Origin: Hexactinellida sp. DTS-2022
Lineage: Eukaryota > Porifera > Hexactinellida
Assembly (NCBI GenBank): GCA_028753945.1
Contig: JAPNXP010000018.1
Location: 2,047,643-2,111,642, forward strand
DNA: 64,000 bases
Direction of reading: 5' to 3'
The notes below the pieces were generated by a model, which was given only the letters and a program-made list of their open reading frames with translations, made no database searches and had not been told where the DNA came from. The position numbers were made by a program, and so were the translations under genes. Positions 22,129 through 32,814 of the stretch are shown here, in pieces (within the stretch, counting starts at the first letter, position 1; each line of letters begins with the position of its first letter).

Positions 22129-22643
22129 CAACGTCGATCCGCTACAATTTTTGTTTCTATATACAATCTAATTCGAGTGTTCTGTTTCTCTAAGAGGAAT
22201 GTACGATCATCTCTCTTATTATCAATCTATTTTTGTTCCTGGTTCTCCGTTCTCCAGTTCTCTTCCGACTAATGTGTTATCTATTGTTGCTATTGGGTGT
22301 ATTAATTGTGTCTTAACAGTATTATAATGAATGTAGTTTATTTAGTTTTAATTATACCCCTATACTGCCAGACGGACGAGTATAGTATTAATTAAGTTAT
22401 TATTAGCTATCTACATACCTACATATCTACAAACCCCGAGCTAATACATGTGATTCTATATTCTTAGAAAAATCTACTACAAGACATATTTCTAAATACG
22501 ATGATTGGGAATTTACTCTGTAATTTAATAATTGCTGTACATCGAGTAGGCACACTCAATTTTGTATTAATAAGCTGAAGATCTACCTTTATTAGTATTG
22601 AGTACTTATTCAATTGTAATCTGCATTCCTATTCTCTGCATCC
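22129..22643. other. Intergenic between HEXIM and transketolase
   Basis: 515 bp of AT-rich sequence. It must hold the HEXIM 3' end and the transketolase promoter. I see no repeat boundaries. Confidence 0.4.
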
Positions 22644-24355
22644 ATGGCTGATATTCAGGCTCTGAAAGACATCGCAAACAAGTTGAGACTGCTCAGTCTC
22701 TCTTCCACGACTAAATCGGGCTCCGGTCACCCAACTTCTTGCTTCAGCATTGCCGAAGTGATGTCTGTGCTATTCTTCCACACCCTCAAGCAGTCCAAGG
22801 AGTGTCCCAAGCACAAAAGCAGCGACAGGTTCATTCTATCCAAGGGCCACGCAGCTCCCGTGCTGTACGCCGCTTGGACAGTCGCCGGGCTGCTGACGGA
22901 GGAGCAGAACCTCTCCCTCAGACAGGTCGCTGCTACTCATTGCTAAACTTTATTGTATAATCTTATTTTTAATTATCTGTCTCTAGCTGGACTCCGATAT
23001 TGAGGGGCACCCCACGCCCCGTCTCAACTTCGTGGACGTGGCCACTGGGTCCCTGGGCCAGGGGCTGAGCTGTGGGTGCGGCATGGCTTACGTGGGAAAG
23101 TACTTCGACAAAGCTAGCTACCGCGTGTACGTAGTGATTGGAGACGGAGAGTCAGCCGAGGGGTCCGTGTGGGAAGCTATGTCTTTCGCGAGCTACTACA
23201 AGCTGGATAACTTGGTGCTAATCATAGACGTGAACAGGTTAGGTCAATCAGAGGCCACTCAGCTGCAACACGATACTGACACGTACAGAAGAAGAGCATC
23301 TGCTTTTGGGTTCCACACGAGAGTTATCGATGGCCATTCTGTAGAGGAATTGATACAGATATTTGATGAGGCTAAGGCTGTGAAAGGAATGCCCACTTGT
23401 ATTATAGCCAAGACTTACAAAGGTCACGGGGCTACTAAGGTCAGTTTACTAATTATCTGCATAAATTCCACTCAATTAAATATTCTTACACTGCACATTA
23501 TTTGGAAGTAATATCAAATTATGCTACTTTACATTATGAATTTATGAATCTAAACCAGGATTTTATGATAACAGAGTTTGCATTTTATTGTATAGTTCAA
23601 ATAATAACTATATTGACACAAAACTAATAATAATATTTTAACTTAGTTGCCAATTGAAAGTGAAAATGAAAGTGAAATTTAATTTAATTTCAATTGAAAG
23701 TGAAAATGAAAGTGGGTTTTTATCTATTTATACCTTGAACCCCAGGCATCTATTTCTTTTAATTAAGTTAAGTTAAACCACGTTGAATTATCTAGTCTAC
23801 TTTAAATTAATGTTATGTTCTCTCTACTACTTCTACTATTTATTCATAAATTTTAATTGATGGTATCTCTTTCAGATTTCTGACAAACATGGGTATCATG
23901 GAAAAGCATTGAAGGCTGATCACCTAGAAATTGAAGCTGAAATATCCGCTCGCATCCAGAACAAGGGCGCTCTTACCCCAAATCTAATTCCCTTCTGCGA
24001 TGATGCTCCAAAAATAGAATTGGCTAAGTTTACACTTAGTTCCCCGCCAAATTATAAACTTGGTGATGAAATCCCCATTAGGAAAGCCTACGGAGTAGCT
24101 CTCGGAAAACTGGGAGACAACTGCCCATTAATAACTACTTTTGACGCGGACACAAAAAACAGTACCTTTGCTCAGGATTACAAAGACAGATATCCTGACA
24201 GACATGTAGAGTGTTTCATAGCTGAGCAGAATATGGTCGGAGTGGCTATTGGAGCTGCCTGCAGGAATCGGCGTATTTCATTTGTGTCTACTTTTGCCTG
24301 CTTCCTGACGCGTGCATTTGACCAAATCAGAATGGGAGCAATATCACAAACTGAG
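22644..24355 (+). CDS. TKT: Transketolase, exons 1-3 (thiamine diphosphate half)
   Basis: A cytosolic pentose-phosphate enzyme that moves two-carbon ketol units between sugar phosphates using thiamine diphosphate. Exon 1 is 22644-22925, exon 2 22987-23439 and exon 3 23876-24355; introns are 61 and 436 bp with GT...AG ends. Recognisable features are [13 protein letters not shown] [32 protein letters not shown], the diphosphate/Mg motif GDGESAEG...NRLGQ, and in exon 3 the start of the pyrimidine domain with [11 protein letters not shown] carrying the glutamate that activates the cofactor. The start at 22644 gives [15 protein letters not shown], aligning with the usual N-terminus. Exon 3 ends in ACTGAG before a GTACAT donor; the next coding base is 10.2 kb away. 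All five exons together encode 616 residues, close to human TKT (623). Confidence 0.96.
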
Positions 24356-24675
24356 GTACATATTTGTTTTAAGTTCAAAGGGGTTCGTTTTAAAGCTTTC
24401 TCCCTAATAGCAAGGTTGCTCTATTAGTAAATGAATTTTAGTTCCAGCGAATTAATTGAGTAAAATTGGCTGTTACCAATGTTGAAACCGCTTCAAACCA
24501 AAAAATATCATCGAATAGTATGGTTCAACCAAATATATTTAATTACCGTTTTAACTACAATACACAGGGATGCAGAATTTTCTTGAGATGTACACTTCAA
24601 TTTCTCAATTTCGTGTTTGTTCCTTCATTACATATCTATTCGGCCTTTTATTGTCAACTTGTTAATCATTTAATA

Positions 24676-24887
24676 CAGGCTTTCATCCAGGAAATTTTTA
24701 CCGCGCTCCTAGATTTTGTTAGAGCTCGTTCAGTTTTATTTTGTACGCCTAGATTAGTAATCTTGTATTAAGTCTATGGGAGCAACTCTCGATATTGAGG
24801 CCTAGAATCGATTTTTGTACGCCTAGATAAAAATCCTGCCAAATTACGCTCCTTTAGCCGCGCCCAGCACGCCTGGATAACACCCTG
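24676..24887. mobile_element. hAT-type MITE, 212 bp
   Basis: The termini CAGGCTTTCATCCAGG and CCTGGATAACACCCTG are inverted repeats. A perfect 8-bp duplication ATTTAATA lies at 24668-24675 and 24888-24895. The internal CGCTCCT and TACGCCTAGAT motifs recur at 44230-44390, which is probably a decayed relative. Confidence 0.9.
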
Positions 24888-25229
24888 ATTTAATATCAGT
24901 TGCAGACCGAGAAATAAGTTAGGGGTCAATTAATAGAAACCCAGCGAGGGAATACATAGCTTCCTAAATGAGACCTAGGGTTTTGGTTAGAGCAACTTTT
25001 GATTATTATTCGATCCAGTATGAACTTCTAATATTCAGTATGTCCCAACCTGGGATCCACGAAAGGCAATAGGGCCTGGGGTATACATTTGTATTACGGG
25101 CAATGGGAGGGGTTCCGAAACATGTTTGGTTGAAAAAGTTGTGAAATTCCTGTATTTACGTATAAACGATCCGGTAAATTAATAATCTTATATAGTATTA
25201 ATTCACAATGATCAATGATTCCAGTATCC

Positions 25230-25485
25230 AGTATGGATATAGCAGCTAGAATTCAATTAGTATAAAAGGATTTTAGTGTCTCTATCAATTGTTAAGTGTG
25301 CATTATAGAATGCCTTACTGAGACTAAATTAATTGGTCGAGAGGAAGTTCATTCATCAATCAGTTATTGTGTTCCCTCTGTCTAGCCATACATTTCTAAC
25401 ATTACAATGTGTTATTTAATACCAAATTAGTATCAATCAATACAATAACTGTTTCCCATCTGGGTTCAAGGAGTTGTACAGTCCT
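25230..25485 (+). repeat. Dispersed repeat F, copy 1
   Basis: Shares CAATTAGTATAAAAG, GTGTGCATTATAGAATGCCT and TTGGTCGAGAG with 31100-31250. Its distal part (TCTGTCTAGCCATACATTTC, GGGTTCAAGGAGTTGTACAG) matches, inverted, the window end at 63830-64000. Confidence 0.75.
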
Positions 25486-25599
25486 TATTGTTCGTTAATT
25501 TACAACATTTGGATTCAGTATTATACACACGGACAAGCTCTCAAATCTATAAAATTATCTGTTTAAGTTAACACCAATATTCCGGCGGGTACTGGGTAG

Positions 25600-26035
25600 T
25601 AATTATAAATAATTTACTTGTCTTTATCACAACCTAAAGCTGGGGTCCACGGAAATAAATATACTGCTTAGGGGGCTACAAATATGCGATAACAGTAGAA
25701 TCTGCTAATTGTCACTTATACAATATACAACGGTCGAGGTCATTTGTACATAGGCTAGCGGTCTGATAAATAATTCCCATATGATTTCCCATAATATAAC
25801 TAACCTGTGTACGAAGACTTCGAACGTTACTTAAGTTAACGCTTCCAAGGGGGAGAAGGATTACGAATGCGACAGACTGTACTTTTTATTACAAAATGAC
25901 ATAAAAGGAGGAATGACGATATAGAATTTTCGTTAATTTTTGTTACATTCCACAGTATTTTGATACAACCAGCATAACATTTAAAAAGGTATTAGCTTGA
26001 AATACAAGCGAGGGCCGCAGGCCCGAGTGCAAGTT
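25600..26035 (-). repeat. Dispersed repeat E, copy 2
   Basis: Reverse complement of 9535-9960. It shares GTCATTTGTACATAGGCTAG, ACGAAGACTTCGAACGTTAC and the hairpin GCGAGGGCCGCAGGCCCGAG near 26010. Confidence 0.75.
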
Positions 26036-26232
26036 GTATGAATAAACTCTCGAAGTGATATATAGTGAGTTTTTGAATTGTGAGGAATTTAGAAGCCAGA
26101 AGTTGGACTATACCAAGAAGAGATAGGACTATGACCATAAATACCACGCCCCTAGATACGCCCCTGCTGACCAGAATGTGATCCATTCACCAGATAGAAT
26201 AAATTTTACTTCACTATATAATTGATTCGGTT

Positions 26233-29200
26233 TCATAACATACATTTAAGTATTAATTCATTTTTATAATTAAACATGGATGTATTTGAGATTGAGGGTT
26301 GTTTCTTCAAGAATTGAGCATAGGCTTTATATGGAATAACATCTGCTTTTTTCTTGCAATACACTTTATTTTTATTTCTTGACCCAAGGAGTTTGTCTTT
26401 GTTTTGTTGGGTCCTATCTATTTCTTGATTTTTTATTTGTTGTATATTCTCCTGGATCTTTAGTTGAGTTATGGTTTGTTGTTGTTGACCTTTTTCCTGA
26501 ATCTGTGGTTGAATTCTTGTTTGTTGTTGTTTATCTTTCTCCAGAATAATTGGTAGATTTGTGATTTGTTGTTGTTCATATTTCTCCTGAGTTTTTGGTT
26601 GATTTGTTGTTTGTTTTTGTCGACCATTTCCCTGCGTCTTTGGTTGAATTCTGGTTTGTTGTTGTTTATTTTTCTCCTGAGTGTTTTGTTGAATTATATT
26701 TTGTTGTTGTTTATCTTTTTCCTGAATCTGTGGTTGAATTCTTGTTTGTTGTTGTTTATCTTTCACCTGAGTTTTTGGTTGATTTGTTCTTTGTTGTTGT
26801 CGACCATTTCCCTGCGTCTTGGGTTGATTTGTGATTTGTTGTTGTTTATCTTTCTCCTGAGTGTTTGGTTGATTTGTTGTTTGTTGGTGTCGACCATTTC
26901 CCAGCGTATTTGGTTGAATTATCGTTTGTTGTTGTATATTTTTCTCTTGAGTGTTTTGCTGATTAATGTTTTGCTGTTGTTGGCCTTTTTCCTGAATCTT
27001 TGGTTGAATTCTGGTTTGTTGTTCTTGATCTTTCTCATGAATCTTTGGTAGAATTGTGATTTGTTGTTGTTTGTCTTTTCCCTGAATCTTTGGTTGATTT
27101 ATATTTTGTTGTTGTTCATCTTTCTCCTGAGTTTTTGGTTGATTTGTTGTTTGTTGTTGTTCATCTTTTTCCAAAATGTTTGGTTGAATTCTGGTTTGTT
27201 GTTGTTTATTTTTCTCCTGAGTGTTTTGTTGAATTATATTTTGTTGTTGTTTATCTTTTTCCTGAATCTGTGGTTGAATTCTTGTTTGTTGTTGTTTATC
27301 TTTCTCCAGAATAATTGGTAGATTTGTGATTTGTTGTTGTTTATCTTTCACCTGAGTTTTTGGTTGATTTGTTCTTTGTTTTTGTCGACCATTTCCCTGC
27401 GTCTTGGGTTGATTTGTGATTTGTTGTTGTTTATCTTTCTCCTGAGTGTTTGGTTGATTTGTTGTTTGTTGGTGTCGACCATTTCCCAGCGTATTTGGTT
27501 GAATTATCGTTTGTTGTTGTATATTTTTCTCTTGAGTGTTTTGCTGATTAATGTTTTGCTGTTGTTGGCCTTTTTCCTGAATCTTTGGTTGAATTCTGGT
27601 TTGTTGTTCTTGATCTTTCTCATGAATCTTTGGTAGAATTGTGATTTGTTGTTGTTTGTCTTTTCCCTGAATCTTTGGTTGATTTATATTTTGTTGTTGT
27701 TCATCTTTCTCCTGAGTTTTTGGTTGATTTGTTGTTTGTTGTTGTTCATCTTTTTCCAAAATGTTTGGTTGAATTCTGGTTTGTTGTTGTTTATTTTTCT
27801 CCTGAGTGTTTTGTTGAATTATATTTTGTTGTTGTTTATCTTTTTCCTGAATCTGTGGTTGAATTCTTGTTTGTTGTTGTTTATCTTTCTCCAGAATAAT
27901 TGGTAGATTTGTGATTTGTTGTTGTTTATCTTTCACCTGAGTTTTTGGTTGATTTGTTCTTTGTTTTTGTCGACCATTTCCCTGCGTCTTGGGTTGATTT
28001 GTGATTTGTTGTTGTTTATCTTTCTCCTGAGTGTTTGGTTGATTTGTTGTTTGTTGGTGTCGACCATTTCCCAGCGTATTTGGTTGAATTATCGTTTGTT
28101 GTTGTATATTTTTCTCATGAGTGTTTTGCTGATTAATGTTTTGTTGTTGTTGGCCTTTTTCCTGAATCTTTGGTAGATTTGTGATTTGTTGTGGTTTATC
28201 TTTCTCCTGCGTCTTGGGTTGATTTGTGATTTGTTGTTGTTTATCTTTCTCTTGAGTGTTTTGTTGAATTATATTTTGTTGTTGTTGGCCTTTTTCCTGA
28301 ATCTTTGGTAGATTTGTGATTTGTTGTGGTTTATCTTTCTCCTGCGTCTTGGGTTGATTTGTGATTTGTTGTTGTTTATCTTTCTCTTGAGTGTTTTGTT
28401 GAATTATATTTTGTTGTTGTTCATATTTCTCCTGAGTGTTTGGTTGATTTGTTGTTTGTTGTTGTCGACCATTTCCCTGCGTCTTTGGTTGAATTATCGT
28501 TTGTTGTTGTATATTTATCTCTTGAGTGTTTTGCTGATTATTGTTTTGCTGTTGTTGGCCTTTTTCCTGAATCTTTGGTAGATTTGTGATTTGTTGTGGT
28601 TTATCTTTCTCCTGCGTCTTGGGTTGATTTGTGATTTGTTGTTGTTTATCTTTCTCTTGAGTGTTTTGTTGAATTATATTTTGTTGTTGTTCATATTTCT
28701 CCTGAGTGTTTGGTTGATTTGTTGTTTGTTGTTGTCGACCATTTCCCTGCGTCTTTGGTTGAATTATCGTTTGTTGTTGTATATTTATCTCTTGAGTGTT
28801 TTGCTGATTATTGTTTTGCTGTTGTTGGCCTTTTTCCTGAATCTTTGGTTGAATTCTGGTTTGTTGTTCTTGATCTTTCTCATAAATCTTTGGTAGAATT
28901 GTGATTTGTTGTTGTTTGTCTTTTCCCTGAATCTTTGGTTGATTTATATTTTGTTGTTGTTCATCTTTCTCCAGAATGTTTGGTTGAATTCTGGTTTGTT
29001 GTTGTTTATCTTTCTCTTGAGTGTTTTGTTGAATTATATTTTGTTGTTGTTTATCTTTTTCCTGATTATTTTGTAGATTTATGTTTTGTGGTTGTTGACC
29101 TTTCTCCTCCTCAGTGTTTGATTGAGTTATTGTTTGTTTTTGTTGACTTTTCCCCTGTGTCTTTGATTGGGTTACGTTTTGTTGTATTTGATCTTTCTCC

Positions 29201-30804
29201 TCACTTTTTGGTTCATTTATGCTACTTTGTTGTTGTTGTTGTTGTTGTTGTTGCTGTTGTTGTTGTTGTTGCTGTTGTTGTGGTGGTGGTTTTTGTTTTT
29301 GTTGCCCCTGTGTCTTAGTTTGAATATTTTGTTGTTGTTGATCGTTCTTTTGATTCTCTGGATTCTTCCCTCTCTCTTTATTGTGATTATTTTCACCATT
29401 AATTTCCATTTCATTATTCTTTTGCTCAAATTTAGTTTTTTTCTGTATCACCTTTTCTTGTTTTTCACTCCGTAATTTTTCACTCTGATGGTCCTTTATC
29501 TGAATTTCATTGATATTTTTCTCTACTTCTATTAATATTTTGCCATTTATTGGTGTACTTTCAGTTTTATCCTTTGTTTGCGTTTGTTTCTCTTTACTGT
29601 GTTTTCTCTCAGCCATTTCCCTCTCCATTGACTTTGTTTTACTTGTACATGTTCGATTTCCATTCTTTAAATTGTCTCCTTTTCCTTCTGAACTTTTTTT
29701 CTTATTTTCATAATTATCTACCCATTCTTTAACTTTATCTTTCATCTCCCCCGGAAGTTCCGATATTTTCCGAAACTTGTACATACGTAATGGAGTTACT
29801 TTATCCATTATTGGTCCATCGTCATATTTTACTGATTCAATTTTCCTCACTACATCTTCTTCAACTTTCCATATTGCTCTCTTTTCAAACAATCTCCTCT
29901 CGTTACTTAGTTTTCGAACTCCATTGTGGCCATTAATTTTCCCCCCTCTTCTTATTTCAGTATTTGTTGTGAAAGAGAATGATTCAGATACATGGAGTTG
30001 TTGATAATATTGCGAATGTTCCTGCAATATACAATAATAAATAGAATTTATCTTGATTCCTTTTGCTATTATGCTCAAATTTGATTTTTCGTAGACGATT
30101 CTTAGATATTGTATGCTATATTGTAAGGAGTGTTTTGAATTACTTACAATACACTCCAAATACGTCAAATTTCTTTCTGCCTCTGGAATATTAGTTGTGA
30201 AATTTAACAATTCTACTCTATCCCCTTTAATTTGTGAAAGAAGAGTCTTTTCTATTGTGTTATTTTTAAGTGCATTTATTCTCTGAGAAGGATTGCAAAT
30301 TCCCTTTGATCTACATGCACTTCCGTCGAATTTTTTCTCAGTATTTTCTTCACAAATCTTGAATAGGACATAATCATACTCACAAATCGCAGGTAGACCA
30401 ACTAGGATATACCCAGTTTCGTATTCTATTAAGTTTGAGGCTATGTAACCACTTAACTCTTCGTCTCCATTAACGAGGTTTGACACTCCAACTAATATGC
30501 TTAATCTCATCTTTTTTGTCGAAGGAGAAGTCCATTTCACGAAGAGATTACCTGCAATTATTTGTCCTACTACCAATAAAGGGAGACGATGTTCGTCTAG
30601 GCTTACAGTTAATTTACCCTCTTGTAACAATGAACTGTACAATTTATTGGAATCATCTCTTATTCTAAACTCTGACTTACTTCTCTCCATTTCATCGCTA
30701 TTTTCAAAAACATCAATGCATTTGTTCGTTGGAGAAGTATTAGCATCTATTAGGAATTGATAGTTGAGTGCAATTAACACTAGCAAGAATTTTCTACGCA
30801 ACAT
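26233..30804 (-). CDS. Secreted Gln/Lys-rich tandem-repeat protein nested in the transketolase intron
   Basis: One uninterrupted 1523-codon frame whose function I do not recognise. Residues 1-22 (RRKFLLVLIALNYQFLI core) look like a signal peptide. Residues ~25-290 form a Cys-containing region of apparently globular composition with several Asn-X-Ser/Thr sites. ~290-490 is charged and Lys/Glu-rich. ~495-535 includes an unbroken polyglutamine run. From ~550 to ~1460 the chain is about sixty copies of a 15-residue unit such as TQEKDKQQQITNQPK. The C-terminus has a short Cys/Lys-rich tail. A frame kept open through ~2.7 kb of repeats, with unit length a multiple of three, argues for selection on the protein. 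It is transcribed opposite to transketolase, wholly inside that gene's intron. A secreted matrix or mineral-associated role is possible but only a guess. Confidence 0.85.
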   Translation of the reverse strand: MLRRKFLLVLIALNYQFLIDANTSPTNKCIDVFENSDEMERSKSEFRIRDDSNKLYSSLLQEGKLTVSLDEHRLPLLVVGQIIAGNLFVKWTSPSTKKMRLSILVGVSNLVNGDEELSGYIASNLIEYETGYILVGLPAICEYDYVLFKICEENTEKKFDGSACRSKGICNPSQRINALKNNTIEKTLLSQIKGDRVELLNFTTNIPEAERNLTYLECIVSNSKHSLQYSIQYLRIVYEKSNLSIIAKGIKINSIYYCILQEHSQYYQQLHVSESFSFTTNTEIRRGGKINGHNGVRKLSNERRLFEKRAIWKVEEDVVRKIESVKYDDGPIMDKVTPLRMYKFRKISELPGEMKDKVKEWVDNYENKKKSSEGKGDNLKNGNRTCTSKTKSMEREMAERKHSKEKQTQTKDKTESTPINGKILIEVEKNINEIQIKDHQSEKLRSEKQEKVIQKKTKFEQKNNEMEINGENNHNKERGKNPENQKNDQQQQNIQTKTQGQQKQKPPPQQQQQQQQQQQQQQQQQQSSINEPKSEEKDQIQQNVTQSKTQGKSQQKQTITQSNTEEEKGQQPQNINLQNNQEKDKQQQNIIQQNTQEKDKQQQTRIQPNILEKDEQQQNINQPKIQGKDKQQQITILPKIYEKDQEQQTRIQPKIQEKGQQQQNNNQQNTQEINIQQQTIIQPKTQGNGRQQQTTNQPNTQEKYEQQQNIIQQNTQEKDKQQQITNQPKTQEKDKPQQITNLPKIQEKGQQQQNNNQQNTQEINIQQQTIIQPKTQGNGRQQQTTNQPNTQEKYEQQQNIIQQNTQEKDKQQQITNQPKTQEKDKPQQITNLPKIQEKGQQQQNIIQQNTQEKDKQQQITNQPKTQEKDKPQQITNLPKIQEKGQQQQNINQQNTHEKNIQQQTIIQPNTLGNGRHQQTTNQPNTQEKDKQQQITNQPKTQGNGRQKQRTNQPKTQVKDKQQQITNLPIILEKDKQQQTRIQPQIQEKDKQQQNIIQQNTQEKNKQQQTRIQPNILEKDEQQQTTNQPKTQEKDEQQQNINQPKIQGKDKQQQITILPKIHEKDQEQQTRIQPKIQEKGQQQQNINQQNTQEKNIQQQTIIQPNTLGNGRHQQTTNQPNTQEKDKQQQITNQPKTQGNGRQKQRTNQPKTQVKDKQQQITNLPIILEKDKQQQTRIQPQIQEKDKQQQNIIQQNTQEKNKQQQTRIQPNILEKDEQQQTTNQPKTQEKDEQQQNINQPKIQGKDKQQQITILPKIHEKDQEQQTRIQPKIQEKGQQQQNINQQNTQEKNIQQQTIIQPNTLGNGRHQQTTNQPNTQEKDKQQQITNQPKTQGNGRQQQRTNQPKTQVKDKQQQTRIQPQIQEKDKQQQNIIQQNTQEKNKQQQTRIQPKTQGNGRQKQTTNQPKTQEKYEQQQITNLPIILEKDKQQQTRIQPQIQEKGQQQQTITQLKIQENIQQIKNQEIDRTQQNKDKLLGSRNKNKVYCKKKADVIPYKAYAQFLKKQPSISNTSMFNYKNELILKCML
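26420..29165 (-). repeat. 45-bp coding minisatellite with higher-order repeats
   Basis: About sixty 45-bp units encode the 15-residue repeat. Larger blocks are also duplicated: a 585-bp block (13 units) recurs at 27061 and 27646 with near identity, and a 270-bp block (6 units) at 28321 and 28591. All periods are multiples of 45. A polyQ tract (29225-29277) precedes the array. This points to recent expansion by unequal exchange, and copy number is likely to vary between individuals. Confidence 0.93.
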
Positions 30805-30859
30805 GAGTCCAGTAATATAAGTGCTTTGTTGCTTGCAATATGTCCATATATATTAATTA

Positions 30860-31050
30860 TTCTTTAGCACAACTGTCCTTCTTTTTACTTTGCCGACTAT
30901 ATTATAGTATAGTGGCCCAGTATTGAAATCACTGCCTTTATTTCTTATTTTATTTATTTTCTGGGCACACTTTATACATTGAGGGTTGAAACTTGGCATA
31001 TAGGTGCGGAGTGCCCTTGTAATTTGTTACGATTTTTGATCAAATATTTT
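30860..31050 (+). repeat. Dispersed repeat G, copy 1
   Basis: Shares GGCCCAGTATTG, CGCTGCCTTTATT-like and GCGGAGTG...TTGCAC-like stretches with 34180-34400. It starts just upstream of the nested repeat-protein gene, so it may overlap that promoter. Confidence 0.5.
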
Positions 31051-31099
31051 TAACATCTATTTAATCCAATTATGGCTTATAGCCAATTAAATATGAGGG

Positions 31100-31250
31100 C
31101 TGTCCCAGTATGGATTAGCAGCAAGCATCCAATTAGTATAAAAGTATTTTCTATTTATTGTTAGTGTGCATTATAGAATGCCTAACCGAGGCTGTAATTT
31201 TATTGGTCGAGAGTATATTCAAGCAACCAATCGGTTATTTGTGTTCCATC
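31100..31250 (+). repeat. Dispersed repeat F, copy 2
   Basis: Matches 25240-25385 (GTGTGCATTATAGAATGCCT, TTGGTCGAGAG). It is truncated relative to that copy. The 114-codon frame at 31158-31502 begins inside it and is not a gene. Confidence 0.7.
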
Positions 31251-31687
31251 AGTTATTTCAATCAGTTATTTTACAGTATTTCTTTTGTAGGCACTACTAG
31301 TTACCCAACCACCAAATGTAGGCCTCATAAGGGAAATGCGTCGGCACAGGTTGAAATTTTTTTTATTGATTATCCAAAATCTGAACCGAATGCTCATCAA
31401 TTCATAATATCTGAAAATATATCTATTGATTATTGCATGTTGTCCAGAGGTCTGGAAGGACTAATAAAGTTTGGTATAAAGAATGGTGTTTTAGGCGCTT
31501 AAAGCGATTTCTTCAAGATTAAAACTGGGCTTCTAATAAAGGTAAATCTCATCTTGAAACATCTTGAACTATTGTATAGTTTGCGTAAATACAAATGAGG
31601 TCATATGACGTCATATTCTACCTTACGATTAAATATCCTGCCGAGAACCCTGGATTTAATTACTTTTTAATTCCAAACATGCAATCA

Positions 31688-32403
31688 ACATCCAGTATTT
31701 TAATTTGTTCGGATTGTATTAAAGTGATGGCCTGATGGGGGAATAGAACCGCATTTATACTTGAGATATAGACTAAGTTCCAATTGTTATACAGTGGATA
31801 CCGGTTATAAGCACATCGTCGGGAACTGCACTTAATGTGCTTATAACCGACATAAATTATACAGGGTATATGGCAACCGTTTCCCAACATAGTGTGCTTA
31901 TATCCGATATGTTCTTATAACCGGTGTGCTTATATCCGACATCTACTGTAATAGGTAAACAAGTATGCTGTTTTCGAATTTCGCATATACAATTTCTAAT
32001 ATGAATATTTGTTGTTGTTTACACAAATAAGTAAACAAATAATAAAAATTCAAAATCATCCTAGAAGTTTGCTTTCAACTGGTATTATAGGTAAACAAGT
32101 ATGCTAAACACAAATTTCGAATTTTAAAATTTATTATATCATTATTTATTCTTGTTGTTTACACAAATGGGTAAACAAATTAATGGAAATTCAAAATCAA
32201 CCCAGAAGTTAGCTTTCAACGGGTATTATAAGTAAACCAATATAAGTATGGAAAATGGTTAAAGTATAACTATGACAAATATTTACTAACTGTGTAATCA
32301 ATTGTTTAGTGAGGAGTAAGGCTGCATAGTGGCCGTTAACTTGAGGTGCGTAGCACCAATCTGTCGTAAAGCGACCGATGGTCCGAGACCGAAGGGCTCG
32401 TTC
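31688..32403 (+). repeat. Dispersed repeat (head/tail family), copy 4
   Basis: The head GTTCGGATTGTATTAAAGTG matches 5735. A ~130-bp segment is present twice in tandem (31960-32100 and 32095-32235, GTTGTTTACACAAAT, GTAAACAAGTATGCT). The tail at 32363-32403 reads GTCCGAGACCGAAGGGCTCG. A TA-flanked MITE (31792-31948) is inserted in it. Confidence 0.7.
31792..31948. mobile_element. TA-flanked MITE (pogo/Tigger-like), copy 1
   Basis: The ends are CAGTGGATACCGGTTATAAG and CTTATATCCGACATCTACTG, flanked by TA on both sides. Internal TTATAACCG/TTATATCCGA motifs repeat. A second copy lies inverted at 59058-59230. The CAGT start with a TA target fits pogo/Tigger-type elements. Confidence 0.85.
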
Positions 32404-32807
32404 TTAGTAAATTTTAACGCTGATAGAACTTTAACTTAATGAGACACCACAAGTTTGTATAAATTTGACCAGATATATCTAATTAGATAAAATTAGAGCT
32501 TTATTTCTAATGAATTAAGCCGTGTGAGCTGTCGAGCTAAAGCTTTTAATCGAGTAATTAGCCGCGGAAGAGATTTACAGCGTGCCCAAAGGAGCCTCCT
32601 GCGGACACAAACTGTTGCAAACCCGCATCGCAAGGAAGCAAAGCGTGCTTGTAATATTATAATAATCTTAAGCCCCTTGCAGTATTTACAATTTTGGCAA
32701 AAAACAAATAGAAATTTCGTATTAATTGCAAACTCCACCATAATTATGCACGCTGCATACACTGTTTATAATATGTAAATATTATTAAAACTGGGCTCTT
32801 AAATGCT
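32404..32807. other. Unclassified, with a short repeat shared with 52400
   Basis: 32590-32660 (TGCGGACACAA, AGCAAAGCGTGCTTG) resembles, inverted, 52400-52490 (ACAAGCACGCTTTG). Overlapping frames on both strands here are likely chance. Confidence 0.35.
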
Positions 32808-32814
32808 CACTCAA

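Noticed and set aside
26420..29165. CRISPR-like array suggested by regular 45-bp spacing
   Set aside because: Units are contiguous, have no unique spacers, and encode a continuous protein repeat in a eukaryotic gene.
31158..31502. 114-codon frame in the transketolase intron
   Set aside because: Begins in dispersed repeat F and has low-complexity, non-coding composition.
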